NCBI GenBank assembly: GCA_965279135.1
Contig: OZ257133.1
Location: 1,674,001-1,738,000 of the forward strand
DNA: 64,000 nucleotides
Direction: 5' to 3'
Origin: Croceimicrobium sp965279135
GTDB taxonomy: Bacteria > Bacteroidota > Bacteroidia > Flavobacteriales > Schleiferiaceae
This document shows, piece by piece, positions 53,873 through 62,438 of the stretch (the first letter of the stretch is position 1; the number at the start of each line of letters is the position of its first letter). The translations under genes were made by a program, and so were the position numbers. Under the pieces are notes generated by a model that was not told where the DNA came from, did not search any database, and saw nothing but the letters and a program-made list of their open reading frames with translations.

Positions 53873-54985
53873 ATGTATATCATGAGCAAAAAACTATTCC
53901 CGGGGCTACTGATCTTAACATTAATGGTCAGGCCTCTTTCAGCACAATTCAATTTTTCCGACGTTCAATACTGGGTCGGAAGCGGTAGCGATTCCACATT
54001 GTTAGTTGTGGATTTTAAGGATGGTAGTACCGACTCATCCTACGCTTGGGGCTTTGCCTATAATGGCAACCAAACCGGAGAAGACTTGCTTAATGCAATT
54101 GCAACTGCAGATGAGAATTTGCAAGTGGTTATTTCTTCAGGCTTCCTTAACGACGTTATCTATGGACAACATGAAGGTCTCGCAGGGCAGCCAAATTTTT
54201 GGAGTACCTGGAGTGGAGCGGATACCGCTAGTTTAGTTATGAATGCCGGTATTTCAACCCCTCTGGTAAATGGAGAGTGGTTCGCTATTAGTTATACTGA
54301 TTTTACGCCAGCTGTTAAGCCTGGCCTTCCCATTCCTGCCTTTAACCCGGGCGCCTTCAATTTCAGCATGATAGATCAATGGATTGGAAATGGTACCGAT
54401 AGCATGGCCTTCTTTATCGATTTTCAATTACCGGGAGATTCTGCGCGGTTAGTGTTTGGCTATCTCTTTAACGATTCTGTTCAGGCTTCCCAGATCCTCA
54501 GCGACCTGGATATGAATGTCAACGGGCTCAGTGTAAATGCTCAGGCCTTCCTCAACGACATTACTTATAATTCGTGGTCGGGAATTGGCGGTTCACCAAA
54601 CTTTTGGAGTACTTGGAGCGGTACCAACGTAGGAAACTGGTTTATGAATGCCGGTATTGGCACCTATGTAAAAAATGGAGAATTATTTGGTTGCAGTTAC
54701 ACTGACTTTAACCCTGCATTACGACCGCAAGTTCCTCTAGGAATTAATAACATCAACCTTCCGGAAACCAGCAAGACTAGCCTGTCCCTTTATCCTAATC
54801 CAAGCCAGGACTGGGTAATCATTGAAACTGAAGTATCTCTTGCCCTGCGCATATACAACAGTCAAGGTCAGTTGATGGCTGAAGATATTTGTGAGGGCTC
54901 TTATAGACTGAATGTAGCTGTATGGCAACGCGGAGTCTACATCGTCCAGTTGGGAACCGAACAGGAAATTCTGGTGCTTAACTAA
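53873..54985 (+). CDS. T9SS-secreted protein with duplicated FWSTWSG domain, cobalamin locus
   Basis: First gene after the riboswitch, 370 residues. A signal peptide (about 1-25) precedes two copies of a domain of about 130 residues (about 26-155 and 160-285). Each copy starts FNFS...(Q)YW/QWIG.G.DS, includes a hydrophobic core strand VVDF/FIDF, an internal FLND..Y motif, the invariant PNFWSTWSG and a closing SYTDF.P. The last 75 residues are a T9SS domain (LSLYPNPSQDWVIIE...). An ATG at 53882 is an alternative start. By position it is likely a surface cobalamin- or corrinoid-capture protein; no known fold is assigned. Confidence 0.85.
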   Translation: MYIMSKKLFPGLLILTLMVRPLSAQFNFSDVQYWVGSGSDSTLLVVDFKDGSTDSSYAWGFAYNGNQTGEDLLNAIATADENLQVVISSGFLNDVIYGQHEGLAGQPNFWSTWSGADTASLVMNAGISTPLVNGEWFAISYTDFTPAVKPGLPIPAFNPGAFNFSMIDQWIGNGTDSMAFFIDFQLPGDSARLVFGYLFNDSVQASQILSDLDMNVNGLSVNAQAFLNDITYNSWSGIGGSPNFWSTWSGTNVGNWFMNAGIGTYVKNGELFGCSYTDFNPALRPQVPLGINNINLPETSKTSLSLYPNPSQDWVIIETEVSLALRIYNSQGQLMAEDICEGSYRLNVAVWQRGVYIVQLGTEQEILVLN

Positions 54986-55935
54986 TGCGGCTATTCGGTT
55001 CTGCCATAATCGCACTTCTTATTACCCTGGGACTGCAAGCTCAGTCTCAGGGTCCTTTTGCCCCAGGAGTGGGCAGTCCAGGCACTAAAGCAATTCATAA
55101 AGACAGTAGCATAGTTTTGGGCTGGGCTGATTCGGTGATCGTTCATCGCGGTTATCTCGATATTGCTCAGCCTGGATTAGGGCTTGTAAGTCATGGACAG
55201 GCAAGTAATGCTTACTACTATGCAGATGGTCAGGTGATCAGCCTTGGCGATAGCGGCATGGCTACCTATGTCCTCACTCAGCCTTTGACCGATCACAGCG
55301 GTCCGGAGCTTGCCATTTTTGAAAACAGTTTCAGTGATGATTTCCTTGAGCTAGCCTTTGTAGAAGTGAGTAAGGATGGTCAACAGTTTTATCGCTTCCC
55401 TACGATTAGTCTGGTGGATACCGTGGTTCAAACCGGTGCCTTTGGCAGTACTGATCCTACTCAAATTCAAAATCTTGCCGGTAAATACCGAGCAGATTAT
55501 GGTCAGCCATTTGATTTAAAAGATGTTCCAGAACTTGATTCGGTTAACTATATCCGGATTATTGACGCTATTGGCAGCATCGACCCTAATTATGCCAGTA
55601 GAGACAGCCAGGGAAACATTATTAATGACCCCTACCCCTCTAACTTCCCTTCCGGAGGATTCGATTTAGATGCATTGGCATTTCTACATCCTTCAGGTTT
55701 GAGTGTAGAAAGCAATCAGCTAGCTAAGATTCAAGCCTATCCAAATCCTGCTGCTAATTATATCCAGGTGAAGAAAGCTTTAAAGCTTGAACTGGTACAT
55801 CCCAGTGGCCAAATACTACAAAACGCCGTAGGTTCAAGGATGGACTTCAATTCTGTTCAGAGCGGATTTTACATTTTAATCGCTGAATTCGAAGGGTCAC
55901 AAATGAAGACTTTTAAAATCCAGGTTCTACCTTGA
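54985..55935 (+). CDS. T9SS-secreted cell-surface protein of cobalamin loci
   Basis: A protein of 316 residues with a signal peptide (MRLFGSAIIALLITLGLQAQ). The body is a single beta-rich domain (about 40-235). Landmarks are LELAFVEVSKDGQQFYRFP, LAGKYRADYGQPFDLKDVP, VNYIRIIDAIGSIDPNYASRDSQGN and DPYPSNFPSGGFDLDALAFLHP. That pattern I associate with proteins adjacent to BtuB-type receptors in Bacteroidota. The C-terminus is a T9SS domain (QAYPNPAANYIQVKK...). It overlaps the preceding stop and is followed by the receptor with a TTGA overlap. Surface binding of the cofactor is inference. Confidence 0.82.
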   Translation: MRLFGSAIIALLITLGLQAQSQGPFAPGVGSPGTKAIHKDSSIVLGWADSVIVHRGYLDIAQPGLGLVSHGQASNAYYYADGQVISLGDSGMATYVLTQPLTDHSGPELAIFENSFSDDFLELAFVEVSKDGQQFYRFPTISLVDTVVQTGAFGSTDPTQIQNLAGKYRADYGQPFDLKDVPELDSVNYIRIIDAIGSIDPNYASRDSQGNIINDPYPSNFPSGGFDLDALAFLHPSGLSVESNQLAKIQAYPNPAANYIQVKKALKLELVHPSGQILQNAVGSRMDFNSVQSGFYILIAEFEGSQMKTFKIQVLP

Positions 55936-57836
55936 TAGGCAAGAACATCATAGCACTGGTTTTTCTTCCAATTGCTCTTCTAGGTCAGAAGGATAGCCTC
56001 CTTTCACAAACTCTTGTAGAGGTATCGGTCTATGAAAATTTTCATATTGAGCCAAGTAGAAATCATAAGGTATTATCCTTAGCAGATAGTATAAATAGGG
56101 ATCTGGCCTTTAATCTGGCCGAAAGCCTAAAGCAGAGTACCGGGATCTTTGTTAAGTCGTACGGCGCTAATGGGATCGCAACTTTAAACATCCGAGGAAC
56201 CGGAGCGAGCCACACGAAGGTCTATTGGAACGGTTTGGATATCAGCCCTCCAGGTTTGGCATTGATGGATCTCTCTCTGTTAGAAGCGGGTAATTCCTTT
56301 GAGAGAATGGAGCTTAGCTACGGAAGCGGAGCCATGGCCTATAGCTCAGGGAATATTGGGGGTGGACTATTACTGAATTCCAGACCCTCTTATTCTGATA
56401 CTTATCGACAGGAATTTCTTGCTGCAGCAGGAAGTTTTGGACGACATCAATATCGCTTTAGTAATGAATTTGGCTTTAAATCCTGGCGTGCCCAAAGCTC
56501 TATTTCCTTTAGTGAGGCTCAGAACAATTACCCCTTTCGAAATCCGGGTGAAGATACCCGAAGTCAAAGTTTAAATAATGCTGGCTTTCAGCAATTGCAT
56601 CTAAAGCAAAACCTTTACTGGCGAAAGAAAAATCAACTACTTAGCCTTAAAGGATGGTATAACCAAAGTCTGAGGGATATTCCGCGAATAAGCCTGGCTT
56701 CTAGCGCCAATTACGACCGCATGGAGGACTACAATTTGTACCTCAATGCAGATTATCAAAACAAGCTAGCAAACCGAGACTATCTGCATTTCCTGGCGGG
56801 TTTTATAAACTCCTCCAATCGCTTCTTCCTGAATGCTGAGGGGGCTGGAGACTTTAATGATTATAGTTCCTATCAATGTATGCTGCGGTATCATCTCCGA
56901 TCAAGAGAAGTGAATAAAGGAAACCTGGAAAGTCAATTCAGTTTACAAAGTCGACTGGATCAGGTTCAATCTGCCACCTATGATGAGAATCGTTGGACTC
57001 ATGCTGCTTTTGCTCAGGTTAATTGGGATTTAAGTCAAATCTGGAATATTCAAGTTCAACTGAGGCAGGAGCATTTTAACAATGCGGAATGGTCTCCCCT
57101 CACCGGAAGTCTATCTATGGGCTATTCCAGCTCTCCTGCGATGCATTGGTATGCAAGTGCAGGACGCAATTACCGTATTCCAGGAATGAACGATCTGTAC
57201 TGGAACCCCGGTGGGAATCCAGACTTAAACCCCGAATTATCTCATAATTTAGAGCTTGGTTTTAAGCGAACTGATAGTCTGGGTCAATGGCAATTTCAAA
57301 GTGGAGCAAATCTCTTTCACACAGATATCGAAAATTGGATTCAATGGAACCCTCGAAGTGGAATCTGGCAAGCTCAAAACCTAAAAAATGTAATCAACCA
57401 GGGAATCGAGCTTAATGTGGAGCTTCGCAGGAATTGGGGGAATTTCCGCTCAGCTTGGGCTATTAGTTATCAATATCTGAATAGTATTAATGCCGGGTAT
57501 CAATCCGATCAAAGTTTTGAGGACAATCGGATTCCTTATAATCCAGATCACAATTTCAATAGTTCGCTTAGCCTTGGATACCGGGGCTGGAACATAGTTT
57601 ACCAATTCAACTATACTGATCGCTACTTTTTAGATGAAGGCAATTTCTTCTATATGCCCTCATACTATGTCCAGGATTTACGCCTGAACTATCGTTGGAG
57701 CATGAAGGAACATCAGATTCAAGGCTTTCTTGGTCTTAACAATATTGGTGATCGCGACTATCAAATCATTCCCTGGCGACCTGAACCCGGGCTTCACTTA
57801 ATAATTGGCATTAAATGGAACTGGGTAAGAAAGTAA
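55932..57836 (+). CDS. btuB: TonB-dependent receptor, probable cobalamin transporter
   Basis: An outer-membrane TonB-dependent receptor of 634 residues, 22-strand barrel with plug. The TonB-box/plug region shows LAFNLAESLKQSTGIFVKSYGANGIATLNIRGTGASHTKVYWNGLDISPPGLALMDLS, and the barrel ends with GLNNIGDRDYQIIPWRPEPGLHLIIGIKWNW, whose terminal aromatic is usual. Substrate assignment as cobalamin rests on the riboswitch and the BtuG-like gene that follows. The start is TTG at 55932, overlapping the previous stop (TTGA); no in-frame ATG is available before the plug. Confidence 0.9.
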   Translation: MIGKNIIALVFLPIALLGQKDSLLSQTLVEVSVYENFHIEPSRNHKVLSLADSINRDLAFNLAESLKQSTGIFVKSYGANGIATLNIRGTGASHTKVYWNGLDISPPGLALMDLSLLEAGNSFERMELSYGSGAMAYSSGNIGGGLLLNSRPSYSDTYRQEFLAAAGSFGRHQYRFSNEFGFKSWRAQSSISFSEAQNNYPFRNPGEDTRSQSLNNAGFQQLHLKQNLYWRKKNQLLSLKGWYNQSLRDIPRISLASSANYDRMEDYNLYLNADYQNKLANRDYLHFLAGFINSSNRFFLNAEGAGDFNDYSSYQCMLRYHLRSREVNKGNLESQFSLQSRLDQVQSATYDENRWTHAAFAQVNWDLSQIWNIQVQLRQEHFNNAEWSPLTGSLSMGYSSSPAMHWYASAGRNYRIPGMNDLYWNPGGNPDLNPELSHNLELGFKRTDSLGQWQFQSGANLFHTDIENWIQWNPRSGIWQAQNLKNVINQGIELNVELRRNWGNFRSAWAISYQYLNSINAGYQSDQSFEDNRIPYNPDHNFNSSLSLGYRGWNIVYQFNYTDRYFLDEGNFFYMPSYYVQDLRLNYRWSMKEHQIQGFLGLNNIGDRDYQIIPWRPEPGLHLIIGIKWNWVRK

Positions 57837-58816
57837 TCTACATAGTGCTCCTAGGAATCCTGCTTAGTTCATGCCACGATGAGCTTGGGCCTCAAGGGAT
57901 AAATGGGGGAGCTCTTCGACCGGATACTACGGCAGCGATTATTGTAAACGAAGGAAATTTCCAATGGGGAAATGCCAGCATAGGTCAGTTTGATCCGGAG
58001 AGAAGTGAATATCAGGATGGACTCTTTCGTCGCGCCAATAATGCTCCTCTTGGAGATGTGATCCAGGAAGCCCACCGAATTGAAGAGCGCTATTACCTGG
58101 TTATAAACGGATCAAATAAGCTGCTATTTTGTAATGCGGATTGGGAACAAATCCAAGAAGTAGAAGGAAAATCTGCTCCGCGAAATCTGGTTTTCTGGCA
58201 ACAAGGCATAGTCTTAAGCGATCTCTTTCAGCCCGTCTTAATGAGCTGGGATTTAGCTGGAAATCCTGGACCTGAATACCAAACTGATGGCACCGCCTTT
58301 GGATTGGAAGTGTGGAAAGACTTACTCATCATTGCCCATCGTCGACAATTACAATTTTTAGCAAATCCGAATGAAAGTCCAGCCCAATTAAAGACTTTTT
58401 CCAGGGACCTTGAAAACCTGGAGCGCTTTAATGATCAATTGGTATTGACCTTTAGCAACGGAGAAATCGGATTATGGGAGGATCCTGATTCTAACATTAT
58501 GGTGATTGATACTCTTCAGATCCTTAGCGGTGGAATCATTGGGCTTAGTAAAGAAAATCGCTTTTTTACTTATGACGGCTCGTTCATCTACGAACATCGA
58601 TCGGAGCAGGGTTTCAAAGGAATTCCGAGATTGGCCATTTCTTGTGAGAACTTTTACGGTCTGGATTATCATCAAGGGAGTAATAGTCTGTATCTCTTCG
58701 ATGCTCTGACTTTTGTTCAACCACACCGGGTGCGTCGTATCGAACTGAATGCTTTTCAGGTAGTCGATGATTTTGAAGCAGGTGCTTTACCCAATGGGCT
58801 TTTGAAAGAATGGTGA
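57815..58816 (+). CDS. BtuG-like beta-propeller surface lipoprotein
   Basis: A lipoprotein of 333 residues (signal MELGKKVIYIVLLGILLSSC, lipobox LSSC). The mature part is a beta-propeller with YncE/DUF5074-type blades; the opening VNEGNFQWGNASIGQFDPERSEYQDGLF and the following NAPLGDVIQEAHR are the family hallmark. In Bacteroides, BtuG is a surface cobalamin-binding lipoprotein that caps the BtuB receptor. Here it follows the receptor with a 22-base overlap, which supports the same role. It ends the operon; no clear terminator follows. Confidence 0.88.
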   Translation: MELGKKVIYIVLLGILLSSCHDELGPQGINGGALRPDTTAAIIVNEGNFQWGNASIGQFDPERSEYQDGLFRRANNAPLGDVIQEAHRIEERYYLVINGSNKLLFCNADWEQIQEVEGKSAPRNLVFWQQGIVLSDLFQPVLMSWDLAGNPGPEYQTDGTAFGLEVWKDLLIIAHRRQLQFLANPNESPAQLKTFSRDLENLERFNDQLVLTFSNGEIGLWEDPDSNIMVIDTLQILSGGIIGLSKENRFFTYDGSFIYEHRSEQGFKGIPRLAISCENFYGLDYHQGSNSLYLFDALTFVQPHRVRRIELNAFQVVDDFEAGALPNGLLKEW

Positions 58817-58906
58817 TCAAGGCGTTCTAGGAACTTTATCAAAATGAGCCCTTAAGAAACCAAACTCGCTTCAAAAGCAGCTAAAAGAAAGACTCAATCC
58901 CTAATC

Positions 58907-59326
58907 CTAGGAAGCAAATAGTTGATCAGGATTCTTAAATGCTTTAAACTCTAAGGCATTTCCAGAGGGATCTAAGAAGAAGAGTGTGGCCTGTTCCCCT
59001 ATTTCACCGGCAAAACGGATATAAGGTTCTATTTCAAAATTTATCTCCGCCGCCAATAATTGGTCTTTAAAGCGATGCCATCGCTCCCATTCTAGCACCA
59101 CTCCGAAATGCGGTACCGGAACTGATTTACCATCCACGGGATTGTAATCCGCATCCGCGCTGTGATCTACTAAATGCAATACCAATTGATGACCAAAAAA
59201 GTCGAGGTCTATCCAATGATCGGAGCTCCGTCCTTCCTGGAATCCCAATGTCTCCCTATAAAACTTTCGGGTACGGTCGAGATCCTTAACAGGAATTGCT
59301 AAATGGAAAGGCTGAAGGATAGTCAT
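58907..59326 (-). CDS. VOC (glyoxalase/bleomycin-resistance-type) protein
   Basis: A protein of 139 residues of the vicinal oxygen chelate superfamily. The two beta-alpha-beta-beta-beta units are visible: FHLAIPVKDLDRTRKFYRETLGF ... HQLVLHLV and HFGVVLEWERWHRFKDQLLA ... TLFFLDPSGNALEFKAF. Likely metal ligands are His (FHLAIP), His (HFGV) and the final Glu (LEFKAF). The substrate is unknown; it is not evidence of drug resistance. The ATG at 59326 is preferred to the TTG at 59335. Confidence 0.87.
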   Translation of the reverse strand: MTILQPFHLAIPVKDLDRTRKFYRETLGFQEGRSSDHWIDLDFFGHQLVLHLVDHSADADYNPVDGKSVPVPHFGVVLEWERWHRFKDQLLAAEINFEIEPYIRFAGEIGEQATLFFLDPSGNALEFKAFKNPDQLFAS

Positions 59327-59393
59327 CTGATTCAAATCGTTTGCGAGTTAAATTAAGAGGCAAATGTATGACCAGATACCCATTAGCTTGGAT

Positions 59394-59423
59394 AAAAAAA
59401 ATGCCCGCTTGATCGCGGGCATT
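59394..59423 (-). terminator. Intrinsic terminator after the poly-basic lipoprotein gene
   Basis: AATGCCCGC and GCGGGCATT (59400-59408 and 59415-59423) form a 9-bp stem with a 6-base loop. Reading leftward the stem runs into TTTTTTT, so it ends the gene at 59440-59832. A weaker T tract on the plus side (CTCATTTTTT) could also act. Confidence 0.88.
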
Positions 59424-59439
59424 CTCATTTTTTGGAGGA

Positions 59440-59832
59440 TTATCTTCTCCTTCTTCTCTTTTTCTTTTTATCGTCTGCAGGTGCAGATGCTTCTTCTCCT
59501 TCTTCCAGGCAGCAGCAAACACCTGAGGCGCGAACCTCAATTTTAGTAGCGATAAAGAAGTTTTTAATGGTTAACTGATAGCTTATACCATTAACCTTCC
59601 CATTACTTACACCCTCACATTTGCGTGCTAAGTCTTGCATTACCTTTTCACTATTCTTTAAAGGATTAAATCCTAAAAAGTTGAAGTGATTAAGTTCTGC
59701 AGTTACTCTATCTCCATTAGAGTTGTAAGAATCCGGGAAAGCGATTCCAGCAGTGCCACCGCAAGCAGTTAGACCTAAAACTACTACGAAAGCTAAAGCC
59801 CCTCGCAGCAAAAAACTCTGGGTTTTTTTCAT
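59440..59832 (-). CDS. Lipoprotein with poly-basic C-terminal tail
   Basis: A lipoprotein of 130 residues (signal MKKTQSFLLRGALAFVVVLGLTAC). The mature part contains a strand-rich region (DRVTAELNHFNFLGFNPLKNSEKVMQDLARKCEG; ISYQLTIKNFFIATKIEVRASG), then a three-cysteine cluster (GVCCC), an acidic spacer and a tail of four lysines and five arginines. The tail could bind LPS or anionic polymers; that is inference. Family not recognised. The gene is leftward, ends at an intrinsic terminator, and is followed by the VOC gene. Confidence 0.75.
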   Translation of the reverse strand: MKKTQSFLLRGALAFVVVLGLTACGGTAGIAFPDSYNSNGDRVTAELNHFNFLGFNPLKNSEKVMQDLARKCEGVSNGKVNGISYQLTIKNFFIATKIEVRASGVCCCLEEGEEASAPADDKKKKRRRRR

Positions 59833-60062
59833 AACAAATTGAATTATTGGTTTTGATTCATTCCTTTACAATGACCATCAATCCCATCTTCATCAATTCG
59901 TCACCTGACATCAGTGAAAACGCATTTTAAAACTGCGGAGAGCGAAGAGTGGAACAGTCAGGTTAAATACCCTTCAAAATTAGGGTATAGAAGCAAAACA
60001 ACGGCGTAAAATCAATAAAAGTTAGGGCTAAAAACACAGTTAAGTGTTTTCGCTTAAAGAAC

Positions 60063-60083
60063 GCCTCGGCTAAAAGCCGAGGC
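60063..60083 (-). terminator. Hairpin downstream of haloalkane dehalogenase gene
   Basis: GCCTCGGCT and AGCCGAGGC make a 9-bp stem with a 3-base loop, 9 bases after the leftward gene's stop. A second inverted repeat AAAACAC/GTGTTTT (60031-60050) follows on the same strand. T tracts are short, so termination is plausible but not certain. Confidence 0.5.
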
Positions 60084-60091
60084 TCAGGAGA

Positions 60092-60985
60092 TCATGACTC
60101 CATTAAATTGGAGTACCATGAAGAAAGCTTTTCTCCAATTTCATGAGGATAGTCCTCTTGTATGAAGTGTAATCCCTCACCCAAAAAGACCATCTCAGTA
60201 TTCTTAAAGGTGGATTGAATCACTTGAATATCCTTTTCCTTTATCGCAACACCGGGACTTACATAAAAACAGAGTTTAGGAATTAAGCTTGAAGCCAACC
60301 AGGGCGCCCAGGATTTAACCGCATTTGAGGCGGAGGTGTCCTTTCCATCAGCAAATGGAACGTCTAAAGGCCAGGCACGTAGCACTTTCCTACTCTTAAA
60401 ATCTGGATAAGGTTCCGCATAAAACTCTTGCTCTGCTTGTTCAAGCTTACGTAGGATCATGTCAGGTAACATCTTCTTAATAAAGATATTGGCCCTCTGT
60501 ACCATGAATCTCCCGAAAAGCGGATTTCGCACCATCTTGATTGCTGTACGAACTGAGAGCGGCATGTCATACATAGTTGGCGCATCATACATAGCCTCCA
60601 TAAATGCGATCGCCTTAATGCTATCGCGGTGTTTATTAGCATAATGAAAACCTAAACCAGACCCCCAGTCATGAAGAACCAGAGTGATGTTTTTCAATTT
60701 AAGTTTCTCTATAAAGGCCTCGAGATAACGATAACTATCTTCAAAACCATAGTTAATATCAGGTTTATCCGATTTCCCCATACCAATCAAATCCGGAGCA
60801 ATGCAGCGTCCTTGTTCCTTTAAATAAGGTAGAATATTCCGCCAGAGATAATTAGAAGTAGGATTGCCATGGAGGAATAAAATAGGGTCACCTTGTCCCT
60901 CCTCTATATAGTGCATCCTACTACCTAGTACCTCCAAAAACTTTGATTCAAATGGAAATGCGCTTGAGATTTCTTTCTTCATCAT
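60092..60985 (-). CDS. Haloalkane dehalogenase, HLD-II-like
   Basis: Alpha/beta hydrolase of 297 residues with a full haloalkane-dehalogenase site. The nucleophile is Asp 106 (LHDWGSG), the halide-stabilising pair is Asn 41 (HGNPTS) and Trp 107, the catalytic acid is Glu 130 (FMEAM), and the base is His 273 (LHFIQEDYP). These positions coincide closely with those of the characterised enzyme DhaA (subfamily HLD-II), which hydrolyses carbon-halogen bonds. It has a cap domain between about 140 and 210. Natural substrate unknown. It is downstream of the SRPBCC gene (11 bases). Confidence 0.88.
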   Translation of the reverse strand: MMKKEISSAFPFESKFLEVLGSRMHYIEEGQGDPILFLHGNPTSNYLWRNILPYLKEQGRCIAPDLIGMGKSDKPDINYGFEDSYRYLEAFIEKLKLKNITLVLHDWGSGLGFHYANKHRDSIKAIAFMEAMYDAPTMYDMPLSVRTAIKMVRNPLFGRFMVQRANIFIKKMLPDMILRKLEQAEQEFYAEPYPDFKSRKVLRAWPLDVPFADGKDTSASNAVKSWAPWLASSLIPKLCFYVSPGVAIKEKDIQVIQSTFKNTEMVFLGEGLHFIQEDYPHEIGEKLSSWYSNLMES

Positions 60986-60996
60986 GATCCCTGTTA

Positions 60997-61470
60997 TTAT
61001 TTATCGTAATTCCTGGGATGCGCAACTCCTTCCTCGAGGTAATACTTAAGTTCCTCTGCTAGTTGATTAACCGAATGCGCAAGTCCGGTCTTTATTTTGG
61101 TCTCCATTTCCGATTGCAAAGTCAATTTGGGTTCTAAGAAAAACTCCATAGAAACAAGACATTGTTCCCCATTCCCAGTTAGGGCCCAAGTGGCTCCGGA
61201 GCTTTGGGCTATTTCCGGTGCTCCGGTTGTAATCACATAAGATAAGCTGTGATCTTCCGGATCGAAGTGGGTTAACTCCTGAATAGTATTACCGCGATCG
61301 GTGGTGGTATCTCTTTTGGAGTAGGCCAATCCCTCAAATCGAGCTTCTCCGGCTGGCTTGGAGCTTTTAAAGTTACTTGACCATAAATGGGCTTCACCAA
61401 ATTGATTTCCCATTACCTCCCATACCTGAGAAATGGGTTTGTTGATTTCGATTTCTACTGTAATTGTCAT
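60997..61470 (-). CDS. SRPBCC (START/Bet v1-like) family protein
   Basis: A protein of 157 residues of the SRPBCC fold. It has an N-terminal strand EIEINKPISQVWEVMGNQF, a beta sheet with an internal cavity (SLSYVITTGAP; GATWALTGNGEQCLVSMEFFLEP) and a C-terminal helix (TGLAHSVNQLAEELKYYLEEG). Members bind hydrophobic ligands or act as polyketide cyclases; the ligand is not known. It lies between the sigma factor and the dehalogenase, all leftward. Confidence 0.82.
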   Translation of the reverse strand: MTITVEIEINKPISQVWEVMGNQFGEAHLWSSNFKSSKPAGEARFEGLAYSKRDTTTDRGNTIQELTHFDPEDHSLSYVITTGAPEIAQSSGATWALTGNGEQCLVSMEFFLEPKLTLQSEMETKIKTGLAHSVNQLAEELKYYLEEGVAHPRNYDK

Positions 61471-61562
61471 CTTCCGTTTTTTTGAATTACAGTGATTAGA
61501 TGCAGTAATTCCGGATGTGTGACAAAAATGATCTGTGCCTAGAAATCGATTCCTAAGTGCTC

Positions 61563-62438
61563 TTAATGAGAATCAAATCGATCTAGATGCTGATGGAGCT
61601 CAGGGTCTCCGATTAATTCTTCTAAAATAGTATTGGCATCAAAATCTGCATTGGTGGGATGCTTTTGAAAAAACTCAATGTATTTGCGATCAACTGTGTC
61701 TGCAACTTCGTCTGCACGTGTCTCAACATAATCTGCTATCTGGGCACTAAAGCGAGGATCAAATAGTCGAACATTGGTTTGCATTCTTCCCGCCGCTTCC
61801 ATTGCCTTAGCCTTTTTAGAACAACGACAAGGATTCTCCAATTTCACTAAACCGCATTGCCTATTCATAAAAGCATGAAATTCCCTGCGAGTACGCGATA
61901 GCTTTTGGCGGTAATTAGCTTTGCTGAGTCCAAAAACCTCAGCACCAATATTATGATCCACGGCAAATACGTCCCCTACTAAATAGAGTAGACGTTGCTC
62001 GCGAGTAAGGCACATCAACATACCTGACATGCATCGGGTGCGGGCCGTTTTAGTGCGAAGAATCTCTGTCTCCTCCTCTTCAACACTCAACTCAGGGCTG
62101 GGAATAGCATTTAGCTGATTTGCGAAGTCATCAAAATCCCTCCATTTACTCTCCATCACTCGACGTTTAGTCTGTAAGAATTGATTTACAGTTATTCTAT
62201 AGGCCCAGGTGCGAAAGGCACTTTCCCCTTTAAAGGTTGAAAGGCTGGTAATAATTTTAATCAACACTTCCTGAGAGAGGTCTTTAGCCTCATCTTGATC
62301 ATTAGTATACTTCCAGGCAAGATTATATATGAATGGCTGATGCAAAGTGATTAGTTCATCCAATGCCCTTCGGTCTCCGTTAATGGCTTGCGTGTGTAAT
62401 TCCTTGCTTCTTGTTTCGAGATCGCTATATTCCTGCAT
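61563..62438 (-). CDS. RNA polymerase sigma-70-family (ECF-type) sigma factor with C-terminal extension
   Basis: A sigma factor of about 291 residues. Region 2 is LAWKYTNDQDEAKDLSQEVLIKIITSLSTFKGESAFRTWAYRITVNQFLQTKRR. Region 4 is weaker (MLMCLTREQRLLYLVGDVFAVDHNIGAEVFGLSKANYRQKLSRTRREF). A C-terminal extension of about 90 residues begins with a CRCSKKAKAMEAAGRMQ segment, which may bind metal. The ATG at 62438 is chosen over 62510, which adds a poor N-terminus. It may direct transcription of the SRPBCC and dehalogenase genes that follow on the same strand. Confidence 0.82.
   Translation of the reverse strand: MQEYSDLETRSKELHTQAINGDRRALDELITLHQPFIYNLAWKYTNDQDEAKDLSQEVLIKIITSLSTFKGESAFRTWAYRITVNQFLQTKRRVMESKWRDFDDFANQLNAIPSPELSVEEEETEILRTKTARTRCMSGMLMCLTREQRLLYLVGDVFAVDHNIGAEVFGLSKANYRQKLSRTRREFHAFMNRQCGLVKLENPCRCSKKAKAMEAAGRMQTNVRLFDPRFSAQIADYVETRADEVADTVDRKYIEFFQKHPTNADFDANTILEELIGDPELHQHLDRFDSH

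Noticed and set aside
58907..59326. Antibiotic (bleomycin) resistance from the VOC fold
   Set aside because: The fold is shared by many enzymes and nothing in the site or context points to drug binding.
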